DNA of 64,000 nucleotides, from contig OZ024862.1 in NCBI GenBank assembly GCA_964017155.1, positions 33,063,691 to 33,127,690 on the forward strand, written 5' to 3'. Numbering within the stretch: position 1 is the first letter of the stretch; every line of letters starts with the position of its first letter. Shown here piece by piece: positions 11,101-21,475 of this stretch. Below the pieces are notes generated by a model, which had not been told where the DNA came from, made no database searches, and saw nothing but the letters and a program-made list of their open reading frames with translations. This DNA comes from Oasisia sp. SBJ-2009 (Eukaryota; Annelida; Polychaeta; Sabellida; Siboglinidae). A program made the translations under genes and the position numbers.

Positions 11101-14100
11101 TCTTGAGTGTTTTATAATTACTCAATTTACTTTATACACTGTAAACTGATGTTTCTAAGAGTGATTGTTATGATGAAAATGTCTACTGCACAGTCATTTC
11201 TGTCAACAAAATGTGTGTATGTGTTTCTGTGAAGGACAATGACTACAACAAGCCGATCCCATCCCAGTACTCAGAGAGCTTGAACCATCCTGTACCAGCT
11301 GCCAACTCATCGAGGACCTTTATTGGTGGCGACAATGATCTGTGTGAGAGATGTAACCAGAACCAACTACTCAAAGTGAAGCAGCTCGCAAACTTTGTCG
11401 CCTACGATGAGGTATGAGTTCAACGGAGGTGTGTGGGTGCTATGTGGGAACAATACTGCTTAACATTTGTTATGATGGAGAATTAAAAAAAATTACTTTT
11501 CATCAAGGCACCCGTCAATGAACTGAAAATGTTGTGCACAAGATGCAAAGCGTCAGTTGCTGATGAAAAAGCATATCATACATAATAATAATGGCAATTT
11601 GTATAGTGCCGGTGTCCGCCATGTAGTGACGCTCATGGCGTTTTTTCATATAAAACATCATGTTAAAACAATACTATTAATGCCAATAAAGCGACCTTTT
11701 TTAGACCAAAAAAAAATATATATATAATTACCATTAAATAAAGTAGTAATAAAAACAGTAAAGTATTTTCTAAAAATGTATATACAATAATGATAATAAT
11801 ATAATTTTAAAAATGAGTTTGTGTCATAAAATGTATACAGTCCAGAACATGTCCAAAGGAAAGTTCACATGTATTACTCAAAGTAAGCTTTAAAGACGTG
11901 TCTTCAATGCTGTCTTGAAGACACCGACTGTTGTGCTGGGTCTGATATTGTTTGGAAGTGTATTCCAGGCCTTTGCTGCGGATACAGTGAACGATCGCAT
12001 AAGCTTACAGACACAGGCTTAACAGTTATTCAAAAACCCAACCAAAATCTTATCTGACCCCACCCACTTCTTACACAGCCATTACGACCTTCTCCCCTCT
12101 GGAAGGAGGTACAGAATGCCAACAGTAAGCCAGCGAGCCCTTCAATCCTTCATTCCACCCTCCATCAAGTATCTGAATCAGTCACACACAAAATAATCCT
12201 ACTATCACATTCTCTACCGCTGCCAATGCAATGTTGTTTTATCATCTTTATTAATAAATTTATTTATCTTATTATAATATTGTTGTATTGTTTTTGTATA
12301 TTTATTTATTCCAATATATATTATATTTATATTTTTAGCTAGCTAACGTTTACATATTTACATGCTTGATTTTACTGTATACATGCGTTACTATGTGACT
12401 TAAATATTGTGTTTTTATGCAACCTCCTAAGTGCAAAATGTATTTCCACTCTATGCACTGGACAATAAAGTTATTATTATTATGTGCTGAATGTTTGTAG
12501 GCGAACTACGACATGGAGGTGGAGGCGTACAGGAGACACCTGGACGACGTGTACCGGCTGTGTAAGGCGTGCGACTTCCACGTGCAGCAGGTGTTGGAGC
12601 GACAGGACCGCGAACTGTGGCACAAGCTACAGCAGGTCCGCAGTCCCGACACCACGACACTCTCAGACAACGACAGCGTCTACTCGGTCTGTACCCTCCC
12701 CCCACAGTCAGGCAACATCTAATTCTTTGATGACACCATTTCATTTTTAATGCAGTAGCACTCAGCCGATTTTAACGTGAAGCCTGTGCCTCCTCAAATA
12801 TTTGACCTAGATGTTTAAAAATATTGCTTGCACCATTGTCTTTGCTTTAGAGCCTTTATTATTCAATTCTCGCAGTTGCATGTTGTAGATAAGAAAAGTA
12901 CACAGTGGTGTCAAAACTGTTGTAAATTTAAAATATATGCACCATTTCTTGATTGAGATTTTTAAACAGTTTGTAAAAAATATACTTTGTTGCGGTGTAA
13001 CTTTTTTATACTTGGCTTTTTATTGCTACAAGTTGGTTTTATTTAAAAGAACGTTAAATTATCTACACACTGGTATGTAACTTGTTATAATATGTTACAC
13101 ATTTGAGCTGTATACGAGGCCAACCTCCTGGCTGGAGGACATTTTTAAATGTCCAAAAGCAAAAACTATTTCTGTTAAATTTTCAAAAACACGGTAAATG
13201 TTTTTGAGAAAGGAAGTATCCAAAATAGCCATAATTTTATATTATATGTCTAGATAGGTGTCGCATTTATTGCATCTCTTAATCACTAAATGCAACCACA
13301 TAAACCTAATTCAAATGCTGTGTTGTATTCGCTGACCGGCTATGGCCGACCTGAGGAGATTCGGGGTAACCGTCAATGCCCAATTTGAATGCTAATCGCT
13401 TAATTAGCAACCAAGTGTGACAAGTTTACTAAAATGGCTGTAACAAGTGTGGAGTTGTAGACGTGTTGTTTTCACTGCCTCGTAATCATACAGCTGACTT
13501 GGGTTTGCACCAAGCACCGCTATTGACTTCCTGACAGCTCACACTGTCTCCTTCAAACTTCTACTGCCCTCTAGTGGTGCTGAAGATTAAGTCCATTTAC
13601 TCCTGGATGTTGTGTTGTTCAGTGATATTTTGGCCTAAAAACTGTTTTCTTTGCAATGAAAACTAACTGCACAATTCATTGTGCAATAACAGTTTGTTTG
13701 GAAAAATAATCTGACAAATTTGTGGCAGTCGAGAAATGTAATGAATATTATTGTAACAATATCTACTATGGCAAAGCTTGACATAGATCACACTGAATTA
13801 AGTGAAAATAAATTATTTTATCTATCACACTGTTAACCCTTCCCTCCGATAGTTCCCATTGATTTGCACCAGGTCTGATGATGTGATTGATGTATCATAG
13901 TTATGGTTGTGTATTTAAGAGTTCCTTTTTATTAAACCCTGTATCAGAACTCTAGATTTGTGACAAGATCACTTCAGTAGAGATGTGACATGAATGGACC
14001 TTTGCACTGTTTCAGAACCCGGTGATAGATAGCACAGCCATGTCGCGCCCTGCATGCGTGTTTCGCACAGCCAGTCTGTTATGTGCAGTCGCAGTGTTCC

Positions 14101-17100
14101 TGTGCGACATGCACACACTTGGACGACGCAACATGGTGTCCTACACCCGTCTCACGCTGCTTCCCGCACAGGTCACCGTCGGTCTGCGGGTCGTCAGTCA
14201 ACATGTCTGCGTCGTCACTATTGCTGGCTTCATGCTTGCGGCCATTGCCATCTACGTCAACGGCAAACAAAGGCATGTGATCGTCCCTCTTTTTAGCCCA
14301 GTTTACTAATATATTGAGGTGCAAGTTTCCCTGAATAATATGCACCCCATCTTTACGAAATTAATAACCCCCAACAGGGTGTTTGTGGAACTAGGCCTAT
14401 AGGTAACATCTTAACAGACCACCATGTTTCAGTGTTTCGTCTAAACGTTTATGACAAACTGCATTACTGAGAAATAGTGTTGTGCAATATACAACATTCA
14501 GTGTGCATGATTGATTGTATAAAATTAGTGGTTTACTGATTTAATCACATTCAGTGTCACAGAAACGGCAGTCAATATTATTATTGCAAGAGGCGGTAGC
14601 AAAGCATATTATAAAACATGTCCTTGTCTGTATACAAAATGTAGTCCCAAAATATACCCTTGGTTCAAATATATATTTGTTACTACCAAATTATCCTTCT
14701 TTGAGGAATATACTCGGTTAAGTTTCACAGAGCTCTCACTGCTGCTCATCATCACAGAGACTCTCACTTTCTTGCAGGGTTCACGTGTCTGGGGCCGGGA
14801 GTTTGTTCTCGTGGCTGGTGTTGTTCCTGTTGCATTGTGGGGGCACGACGCAGATCCTCCCTTATCACCATGGCGACCTCCTACTGCAGTGTACTGTGGC
14901 CACAGTCAATGTGCTTCTTGTTGCCAGCAGCATGGTATTTGTGAGACAGACACGAGTCAGACGTATCACTCTGCGCAAACACACGTGAGTTTTGTCCCGT
15001 CACACAACATAATTCATAACATTGGCTCATTAAATTCATTAAGGAATCTGTGTCACTTCATTAAAATATCATTCTCGCAAGCCAGGGATCATTGCACTGT
15101 GCTACAGTACCCCTGGCTGATCATCTCCGCAAACCTTTGAAGTGAGCGTAGTCAAATAAACAAATTGACTTCACCAGTCGCTACTTCATTAGCATTCAAA
15201 TACCCGTCCCAAATTTAAAGACAGATACCTGACTGGTGGGAATTCAGTTCCCTAAACATTGTGTGTAACACATGCAATGTGTTGTTGATATCACCCAAAA
15301 TAAGATCACATGACCACAGACCGATCACATGCTCGTGTGTGATTTCATTGGCTAAATATTTCAGGTTTTCAAAGGCATGAGCCAGCGATACTGAAGGCTG
15401 ATACTAACGTAATCAGCGGCACCTACCCTTCGAACACAAGGATGTTAAACATACATTGATGTTGGTTTTCTGTTGGCTACAGCTGTCATGATAACTTTGT
15501 AAACTCACCAGTGTCTTTAATCCATCACTTCTGTATCTGGGAACTCCACCTTTATCAATTCAGTGTGATACTTCATCTTTTGTGTCACCTGTTCACCACT
15601 AGGAGTGTTGACGGTGAAGTATTGTAACAGAGCATATGGAGACTTTGGCATGTTTGTAGTAGGCGGAGACACGTGGATGGAAATGTTTCTATAGCTGAGA
15701 CTTGTGACAGCTCCTCGTCGGTGACAGGCATGGGTGATTTCGAATCTGTCAGCCTCCGTGGCGACCACACAGAGAACAGGCAGATGGGTGAGTTGTCAGT
15801 CAGTTGTCAGATTACAGGAACTTTCAAAATGCTTGATTCCATCTTACTTAGGTAAATTTATGTAATAAACAAAGTACTTTAGCATTTTTTTTAAAGTCTT
15901 TGATTTCTACGCATTGTAAATATACTTTTCACATATATCTATTGAATGTGTTTGTCAAGAAGGTGGTCACATATTTTGTCATCTTTATTTATAATTACAT
16001 TATGTACATTCCAATGTAGAAACATCTTTATGCATTGGAGAAACCAAAGTTGTACATTTTTTTGGACATGTATGAGCTAATTTTAAGGTGATAAACATTT
16101 TGAAACTGTGCAGAGTAATGAATTCAAGTTAAGAAAATGGAAGCTAGTACATAAACTATATTATGGTGTACATACTTGACAATATTACTTACAAACATGT
16201 CATGCCATATACACAATTGTAGTTGAAACTGTAAATTGAACTCTCAATAAATGTTGTAGTCATATTGTTGATGTGAATCTTATTAAGGCATGTTAATGTG
16301 CATTCCAAAGGTGTGTTAATGTTGTTCCATGTGTGTTAATTTATGTTGTTCCAGATGTGTTAATGTTGTTCCAGGTGTGTTAATGTTGTTCCAGGTGTGT
16401 TAATGTTGTTCCAGGTGCATTAATGTTGTTCCAGGTGCGTTAGTGTTGTTCCAGGTGTGTTAGTGTTGTTCCAGGTGTGTTAGTGTTGTTCCAGGTGTGT
16501 TAGTGTTGTTCCAGGTGTGTTAGTGTTGTTCCAGGTGTGTTTGCTGTTCCTCGCTCCGTCCCGAAGCACGTGAACATGAGTCCTCCGAGTTCTCCGACCG
16601 AGTCAATGAGACATCGTCGTAATCGCCCCCTCATCAGTCCGGCCCGCTTCAAAGCACCTCCAGTCAGCAGGGAGGGGGTGGTGCCCCCACAGAACCTAGG
16701 GCAAGGTGTGTGTTGAGGGAAGGGAGTGTGATTTCTCAATGTTTTACATAATATTTTAATATTATGTTGAAACATCCGGTTTGTTTTAGTAACCCCAAAG
16801 CATGTTAACAGAGGTTGAGTGATGTTTGTGTCCACAAAATAAGTATAATTATGGTAAACAAATTTCAGAACATTAAAAATGTCAAACAGTAAAGTCATAA
16901 GTTAACTCATAACATATAAAGATATATGTATATAATAGTTATATTCACACTTTGCCTTAGGAGGAGATTGTAAAATGTGTACAGTCACTTCTACGAAAAC
17001 ACCGATGGGTAAAGTTAGGTCATGTCTAGATGGCTAAGACAAGATGGTAGACAACTTTACAGATATGAATTCACACATTATTGTCTTCTTTGTGATTGGC

Positions 17101-18053
17101 ACGGTCTGTCACCTTCATAGCACAACTGTCTCTGCCACAGGTTCTGTTCACCGTGCCGCTCATCTCTTTGGTGGTTCATCGTCAGGCGTGTCTCTTCAAC
17201 GCCCTTCGAGTGTGTTGTCCTTCACGTCTCCCACTCCCCCTGCCTCCCTCCTCACCTCCAACTCCTTCTACTCGCCCAGCACTGTCTCAGGCTACGCCGC
17301 CAGTGACATCAGCTCTGTGTTCAGTGATGTGCGGCTTGCCGACGACCCTGTTGGCAACGGTAGTGAGCGGTCATCCGTATCGTCCAGGTGTGAGGTGGAT
17401 ACCACAACAGACTGCGCCCCGGTCACTGCACGAGGTACGTCTTCCAGGATGTGTTCATGTCAGTTTCCACAGCAAGACTGTTGAAAATATATTAATACTG
17501 GTCTGTAGAATTTGGGACATCTTAAGGGCCAAATATTAAGTTATAGAATACTTATTAATATGTGTGCACTGAACCACAGATAAACATTATGAAAAAAAAA
17601 TTGTCTTTTATATCATTCATTAGCTTTTACTCGAAATACTTTTTTTTTTCTCAAAATACTTTTTCAAACAGTTTTACTCATATGTTCAGTGACTAAAGCT
17701 TTGCTAATAATATTTTGTAAATATTATATCTTCTGAAACGCAAATAAAATATGTATGAAACCTGTGTGATTAAGAAATGTTGCATCTAAATTCACCGCAT
17801 GTTTCTTTCAATTCATCAGTGTCACTTTCAGCTGCCAAGACAGTGTTTGATGTGAGGGAATTTGCGTGTGATTTCTTTCTTGTTTGTATGTCAGTGTGAG
17901 CGCTTGGAACAATTTCACATGGACAGTGTTGTTTTGTTGATTGCAGTTCCTCCGAAACAACAAAGTTCCTTCACGACGAGTCTGCTTGGAATAAGTATCG
18001 TGGTGAACTTACTGCTCTGTTTTGTCTTCTTTGGCATCAAGTGGGAATCATGA
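5167..18053 (+). CDS. TMEM201: TMEM201 (NET5/SAMP1), inner nuclear membrane protein
   Basis: Ten exons: 5167-5279, 10323-10440, 11235-11411, 12501-12635, 14016-14272, 14778-14984, 15663-15787, 16535-16705, 17141-17434 and 17947-18053, giving 567 residues with every phase consistent. Exon 1 starts MVNKTSIENV and encodes a membrane segment (VVLPWLAGFSFFCAVAAI). Exons 2-4 form the Ima1 N-terminal zinc-binding domain: CWFCSKDT, then YGNRNCWDCPSCDQYNGF, DYNKPIPSQY, LCERCNQNQ and LCKACDF. Exons 5-6 carry further membrane segments. Exons 7-9 are a Ser/Pro-rich nucleoplasmic part with the conserved RHRRNRPLISPARF. Exon 10 is a C-terminal membrane helix (SLLGISIVVNLLLCFVFFG). In the family, TMEM201 sits in the inner nuclear membrane and interacts with lamins and LINC-complex proteins. 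Oddities: intron 5 uses a GC donor, exon 4 has an open read-through to a stop at 12722, intron 1 hosts a LINE, and the exon 8 acceptor lies in a minisatellite. Confidence 0.93.
5853..6980 (+). CDS. LINE ORF1 protein (RNA-binding/gag-like)
   Basis: An intact frame of 375 residues. The N-terminal third (NELLTFVSDKINTLPYDMIV, LLVDFYSDDDI) matches the conserved start of CR1/L2-like ORF1 proteins as I recall them. The centre is basic and Ser/Thr/Arg-rich, suited to nucleic-acid binding. The C-terminal part (VGVFITRLARSTNPKDLATH, FDTYSSFCVRLPP, RVWPSGVMVRAF) looks like a compact RRM-type fold. No CCHC zinc knuckle is seen. ORF1 proteins coat LINE RNA to form the transposition particle. Confidence 0.85.
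   Translation: MTSQSDEPTQPIPSANSENFYIAEADQIVVNELLTFVSDKINTLPYDMIVKLLVDFYSDDDIASAKNILFQTAFNDRDAPRLIKRKGKDKCLNNVQDILNIFLEMPPQSVPCYVAKELSRLPPLSMNCFDVSSLVKDMESVKLHLLILQESHETLMKAQLDKCQVRSSPESVSAEHHSPRSACAVSVDMDDQHVIDVVDKSECTDDDLVLLASIQQTTPPPTHRQRKSVNNNRQTSASTQARRNTYAESVTRGRRQPNKHGRPASLTTTQTDSAMIRGNGTSSNIRSANTKRRASTSKARKQVGVFITRLARSTNPKDLATHVKRETGLSVSCEPLRTKFDTYSSFCVRLPPRDQHLLLDSRVWPSGVMVRAFLE
7046..9868 (+). CDS. LINE ORF2: APE endonuclease-reverse transcriptase
   Basis: An open frame of 940 codons. The endonuclease residues are present: Asn in TFNCHGF (about residue 8), Glu in LQELWL (about 33), ITGDFNAA (about 150) and SSDHLPVG (about 225). Reverse transcriptase motifs follow in order: NNYRPIALV, FGFKKGHST, FLDASKAFDRV, NGVRQGGILSPY, and the catalytic FYADDICVIAPS. 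There is no frameshift or internal stop. The frame has no ATG at its start: the first codon that preserves the endonuclease is TTG at 7046, and an upstream stop (TAG at 7013) leaves no in-frame ATG. Either the start codon was lost or translation starts at a non-AUG codon after ORF1. Confidence 0.92.
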   Translation: MKIVTFNCHGFKSSVYDILLLCEQFDVIILQELWLSNEDISLLRSIHKAFEAYAVSAMNDQLGIQVGRPFGGIGVLWRKSISHACTICDLQDNRLLGIDIDTKDGKLFILNVYLPYQSSDNFEEFCNYLGKIACIIEEKDTTNVVITGDFNAAVNTPFESELIAMCENTGLVISDYEIFGRASNTYTYVSDAHNSTSWLDHFICSHSVNSMITDLYILDKCPSSDHLPVGLEISTALTAERGVNNEKHADKMPPIFRWSNAKDCNIKEYGKCSAVHLDRIHTSDSCTCTNPNCSNRQHITDIDNLFDDICNALRVSSLETITTCKKTLCQDYIVPGWNDYVKEAHTEARYYYILWRDMGKPKHGPVCELMRKTRLHFKHLLKQCQQREDMARADAMAKSMQAKDAVSFWKNVSKTYKKGIPNATNVNGANEPTAISAMWKTHFESLLNNVTSDVNMQNVKECVHNTEYLCYGNNLVITPCMVKHAIDKLKCGKACGNDGLSAEHFIHSDRRITILLSIFYNRVISHGHLPDDFMKTIIIPLIKNKSGDTSNVNNYRPIALVTVASKIFEIVLLEMLTPYLNTTDNQFGFKKGHSTDHCIFALKNVIQYYKSNNSPVYSCFLDASKAFDRVNHWTLFRQLLNRGVPVILVRILLYWYRTQTFCVKWGCTTSEFFNVSNGVRQGGILSPYLFIVYIDDLSNMLNSAGTGCHIHNYCTNHVFYADDICVIAPSPSGLQRLLNICAQFGFENDVEYNPIKSLCMVFKPRGFNLKCPDMYMNLNKLAYVKEAKYLGVIICNDLKDDGDILRHLRNFYARSNSIIRKFHHCSVGVRLHLFHAYCCTTYCCQLWVNFNKGSYLKAKVAYNNMHRRILGYSRRDSASGMFANNGIDTFDALLRKSIYGFKRRIFNINNDLIRVMYNCFEIVNGPMWISWANSLYTINL
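10441..11234 (+). other. TMEM201 intron 2 with clustered CACGTG-type sites
   Basis: Between 10555 and 10860 the intron holds repeated palindromic or near-palindromic motifs: attcacgtgaat, catcacgtgaaa, gaattcacgt and ctcgtgaattcac. There are also two diverged copies of a catactggttcataattggtac-like segment (about 10561 and 10662). The pattern suggests a decayed tandem duplication or an E-box cluster. The rest is unremarkable. Confidence 0.45.
11990..12483 (+). mobile_element. LINE 3' fragment (CR1/Rex1-like) ending at TMEM201 exon 4
   Basis: A frame at 12040-12190 reads ILSDPTHFLHSHYDLLPSGR and then RYRMPTVSQRALQSFIPPSI, the C-terminal tail of CR1/Rex1-like reverse transcriptases. It is followed by an AT-rich 3'UTR and a (TTA)n tail at about 12470-12482. 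The element ends 17 bp before the exon 4 acceptor. The preceding 11580-11990 is AT-rich and probably belongs to older repeats. Confidence 0.7.
12636..14015. other. TMEM201 intron 4 (contains alternative exon 4 tail)
   Basis: The first 87 bp stay open in the exon 4 frame to a TAA at 12720-12722. From there to 14015 the sequence is AT-rich and unique, with no recognised element. The next introns, 14273-14777 and 14985-15662, also show nothing that I recognise. Confidence 0.5.
16310..16534 (+). repeat. 20-bp minisatellite carrying the TMEM201 exon 8 acceptor
   Basis: About eleven copies of a 20-bp unit gtgtgttagtgttgttccag run directly into exon 8. The exon itself starts gtgtgtttgctgttcc, matching the unit with a 2-bp gap. 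Every unit therefore contains an AG|GT that resembles both an acceptor and a donor. Confidence 0.85.
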
Positions 18054-20004
18054 TAAACAATGGCCCAGTTTGTTTGTCAAGGACTCATGAGTCACGGTGA
18101 ACTGTGGAAAGCTACATCAAGGTTTATACTCATCCTCACCAAGAGCCTGGACTGCGATATTCTTGCATTGTATATGCCCATAGGAGTGAATATTCCCATC
18201 TCTGTGTCGACAAGTTGCTCAAAGAGGATTAAATAATGTTTTAGCCACTGTCTTTCCTCACATTGTTCCCTGCAGTATGCATTTGTGAGATACTGCAACT
18301 TTCACAAATTGTCTTGTCGTGTTATGAATGTACAATAACTGCTAACAGGGCCGGTTGTAGTAAGGACTGTACATGTTGTACGTCTGACTGACAGGTTGAT
18401 AATGTCGCTGTGTCTGTGTATTTACACACTGGTTGGCTGACAGTGTTTTCAGAAGCATGTAAATGTATGTACACATATACTGTCAAACACACACACAAAT
18501 ATCCATGTGCATGCACACACACATACTCAACATAGATTATGAATCATAAAACTCACGCTAGAATATTATGGTAATTCAGAACTGATGATGACATCTTGAT
18601 AGCTGGTAAATTTTTATGTGTTTGAATGTGTCTGTATATGTAAACTATTTTTTTGAAAGTACATAAGAAGCATTTGGCAGTACCATCTAAGTATTATGTG
18701 TATGAACCCATGTATACCTATAACCTTATTGGTTGTAATTTGCTCATAAATATGGCAGTATTATGCCAATCAAAATGAGATAGATCTATATTTCATTATT
18801 GCTGAGTTAATTTTACAGTGTTTTTAGTTTTATAGTACCAATTTCTGGTCATAGCCATGTCAGGGACATAGAGAAATAGTACATAACTTATTAAATGATG
18901 TTTGAGTCTCATTTCGATTCTTGTACTACATATCGGTTACTTTTTATACAGAGTATGTCTAAAATGGTATCAATTGCATTTTCAGTGTTGCAAGCTACAT
19001 TCAGACAGAGCTATTTGTCATAAAGTGTTGCTGTGTTATTGTAGTAGGATGTATATATCATTCATCTAGTAGTGCTCTATTACAACTTGAGAATTGTTTA
19101 ACAATTGTTTTCCAAACAAGTGGTTAGTGCTGTGTCTGATTAATAAACTGACACTGTGTCACATTGGTTTTATCAGTCTTGTTCTAATGTACATTGTAAT
19201 TCTATGGCAGAAACATACCCGAAGAAAATGGTTGTTGATAACCACATCAGAAATGGTTCAAAATATATGTTGTGTGTTACACTATCAATTGAAAATTTAC
19301 TATTAAAGATGCATAAACATGTTTTACCTGCTCAAATGAAGATTATGTTATTTGTCTTCGGATATCTGGGAAGTTGCCATGTGCAGCAATAAATAAGAAA
19401 AATACTAATGTGTTCGGTGTTTCTCTTTAAAAAAAGGTAAGTTTCTATATACCGCTATATAAAATCCTTGGCTTAGGGCTGTTCAAAGCATTTGACTAAT
19501 TGGCAGACCTGTTCTCCACAGTTGATTTTATTGGAAAGTATTCAGCCACTCAACAATTAATGTGCGAAAACTATACACAAATATCCATCAATTGCTTTAT
19601 CCCAAGAACTCATTTGTTCAGTGAACTGTGGTACTGTAATGTAGGGTGGATAAACTACCAAATATTGAAAACAGCTTTATTTTATCATTTTCCGATACTC
19701 TGTTTTAACCGCTGCACTCCGCAATTATTTCTGCAATTAGCAAACTTATTGTATTTTATAGTGTTTGACAACGGAAACTTTTCATAAAAAAGGCTATAAG
19801 TTTAAAATATGGTAGATACCACCATTGAATTCACATAGGCGGCCATTGTAACGTAAGACTCCATTTGGTGGTATGTCCCCAGTAAAATATTACATGCAAA
19901 AGTAACGCGTTACAAGACACTGCGCGCCACCTAGTGAATGTGGCTAAATTCATGCATTTCCCCACCTACTGGAAATAAATGAACTACCAGCATCAACTTC
20001 CGCC
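18054..20004 (+). other. TMEM201 3'UTR and TMEM201-ICMT intergenic region
   Basis: AT-rich sequence with no coding signal. A possible poly(A) signal is at about 19390 (caataaataag). It contains a SINE-like copy at 19440-19720 and then the short upstream region of ICMT. Confidence 0.5.
19440..19720 (-). mobile_element. SINE-like repeat, diverged copy
   Basis: It shares the sequence atccttggcttagg..ttcaaagcattt..ggaaagtattcagcca with copies at 23.9 and 34.6 kb, in the same orientation. It is the most diverged of the three, and its tRNA-like head is not clear. Confidence 0.5.
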
Positions 20005-20627
20005 ATGGCGCTTGATTCGATGGGAAAGATTACTCTAAAATGTTTCCTGCTAGGTGTTCTGATATTGGCTGTTCCACATTTATCATATGTAAATGGGTTG
20101 CTTAGTTACGTCATAGTAGAATTATGGCCGCTCGTGCTCGTCAGTTACGCGGTTGGTGCAAACGCACTCATCTTTCTGCTGTACCGCGAAGAAGAGTATC
20201 AAGTGAGCAATATCATATGGGGGGAACCGGAAGGGCTTTATAAAGCGGCGTACCTGACAACCTAGGAATGCAAGCCATAGCTGTATCCAGTATGATAGAC
20301 GGTGTCGTGCCAAATCCCTCGTATTGCGAAATTACTCTGGGAACCCAGTACTCCCACCTGGGAGTTGGAGATTCTCGTGGTAATGTGTTGGTATGCAATG
20401 ACCAAGATTTAACAAGATTGCCACCTAGAGAATCAACTCTAGATGGCAGGTGGACAAGGAAGCCCTTTGGCTTACCGAGAGTCCAACCTATCTAACTAAA
20501 TGTACCCAGCCCTTCTTAGGTACAATGTGACCATGTCAATGACTGCCATATTATTTGCATAGGCATAGAACATATCTGCTCATCAAATCCCCAATCTGTC
20601 TTTGTGTCGATACTATATATGTGTATG

Positions 20628-20658
<31 letters not shown>

Positions 20659-21390
20659 CGTATATATATACATATATATATATATATCGATCAAGCAAAA
20701 TAGGCTACAAGAAATTGCATGAGTACCTATACCACTCGAAACATCTACTATCTAGAGGGGGTCCAGCACTGGGCAGCAAGGTTTGTGATCCGTAACTACA
20801 ACTAGGATGTATCTGCATCTACGATGGCCTCTGCTTTCTCCTGGCCAACCCTAGAACAAACGAGGGCTGAGGCCAGACTTTCCATGTATGTAAAACATTA
20901 CAAACAATATCCTAGACATGCCCAATCAATACCTCAAGCCCAGATACTGCCAGAGAAGTTCCAATTACCCATACAAATATCCACCTCCCATAACTATTAC
21001 AGCTTCTTTCCTTGACCAATAGCACAGTGGAACAGACTTCCATCTAATGCATTTATCCCCAACAACCTGGACGCCTTCACGGGTGCATTGCAGGATATTG
21101 ACTTGACAACTGCACCCTTCAGGTACCTACCATAGACAGCTCCACTATCCCCCAACACTGACCTGTACTTGTTCTCATCCACTCCACTCTAATCCCATAT
21201 TCCCAACCACAAACATCCTTATTTCACTTCCAAATAAAATTATGCCAGCCATCCTGCAACCGACCAAGCAAACTAGTGTGCGATGTCCCAGTATCGGTTT
21301 TGCAATAGAGAAGATCAAAATGTTCAGTTAATGTGGCACTTGCGCAGTGTTGCATGCAGCTGGAATTGACATTATACATATGCCCAAAGG

Positions 21391-21475
<85 letters not shown>

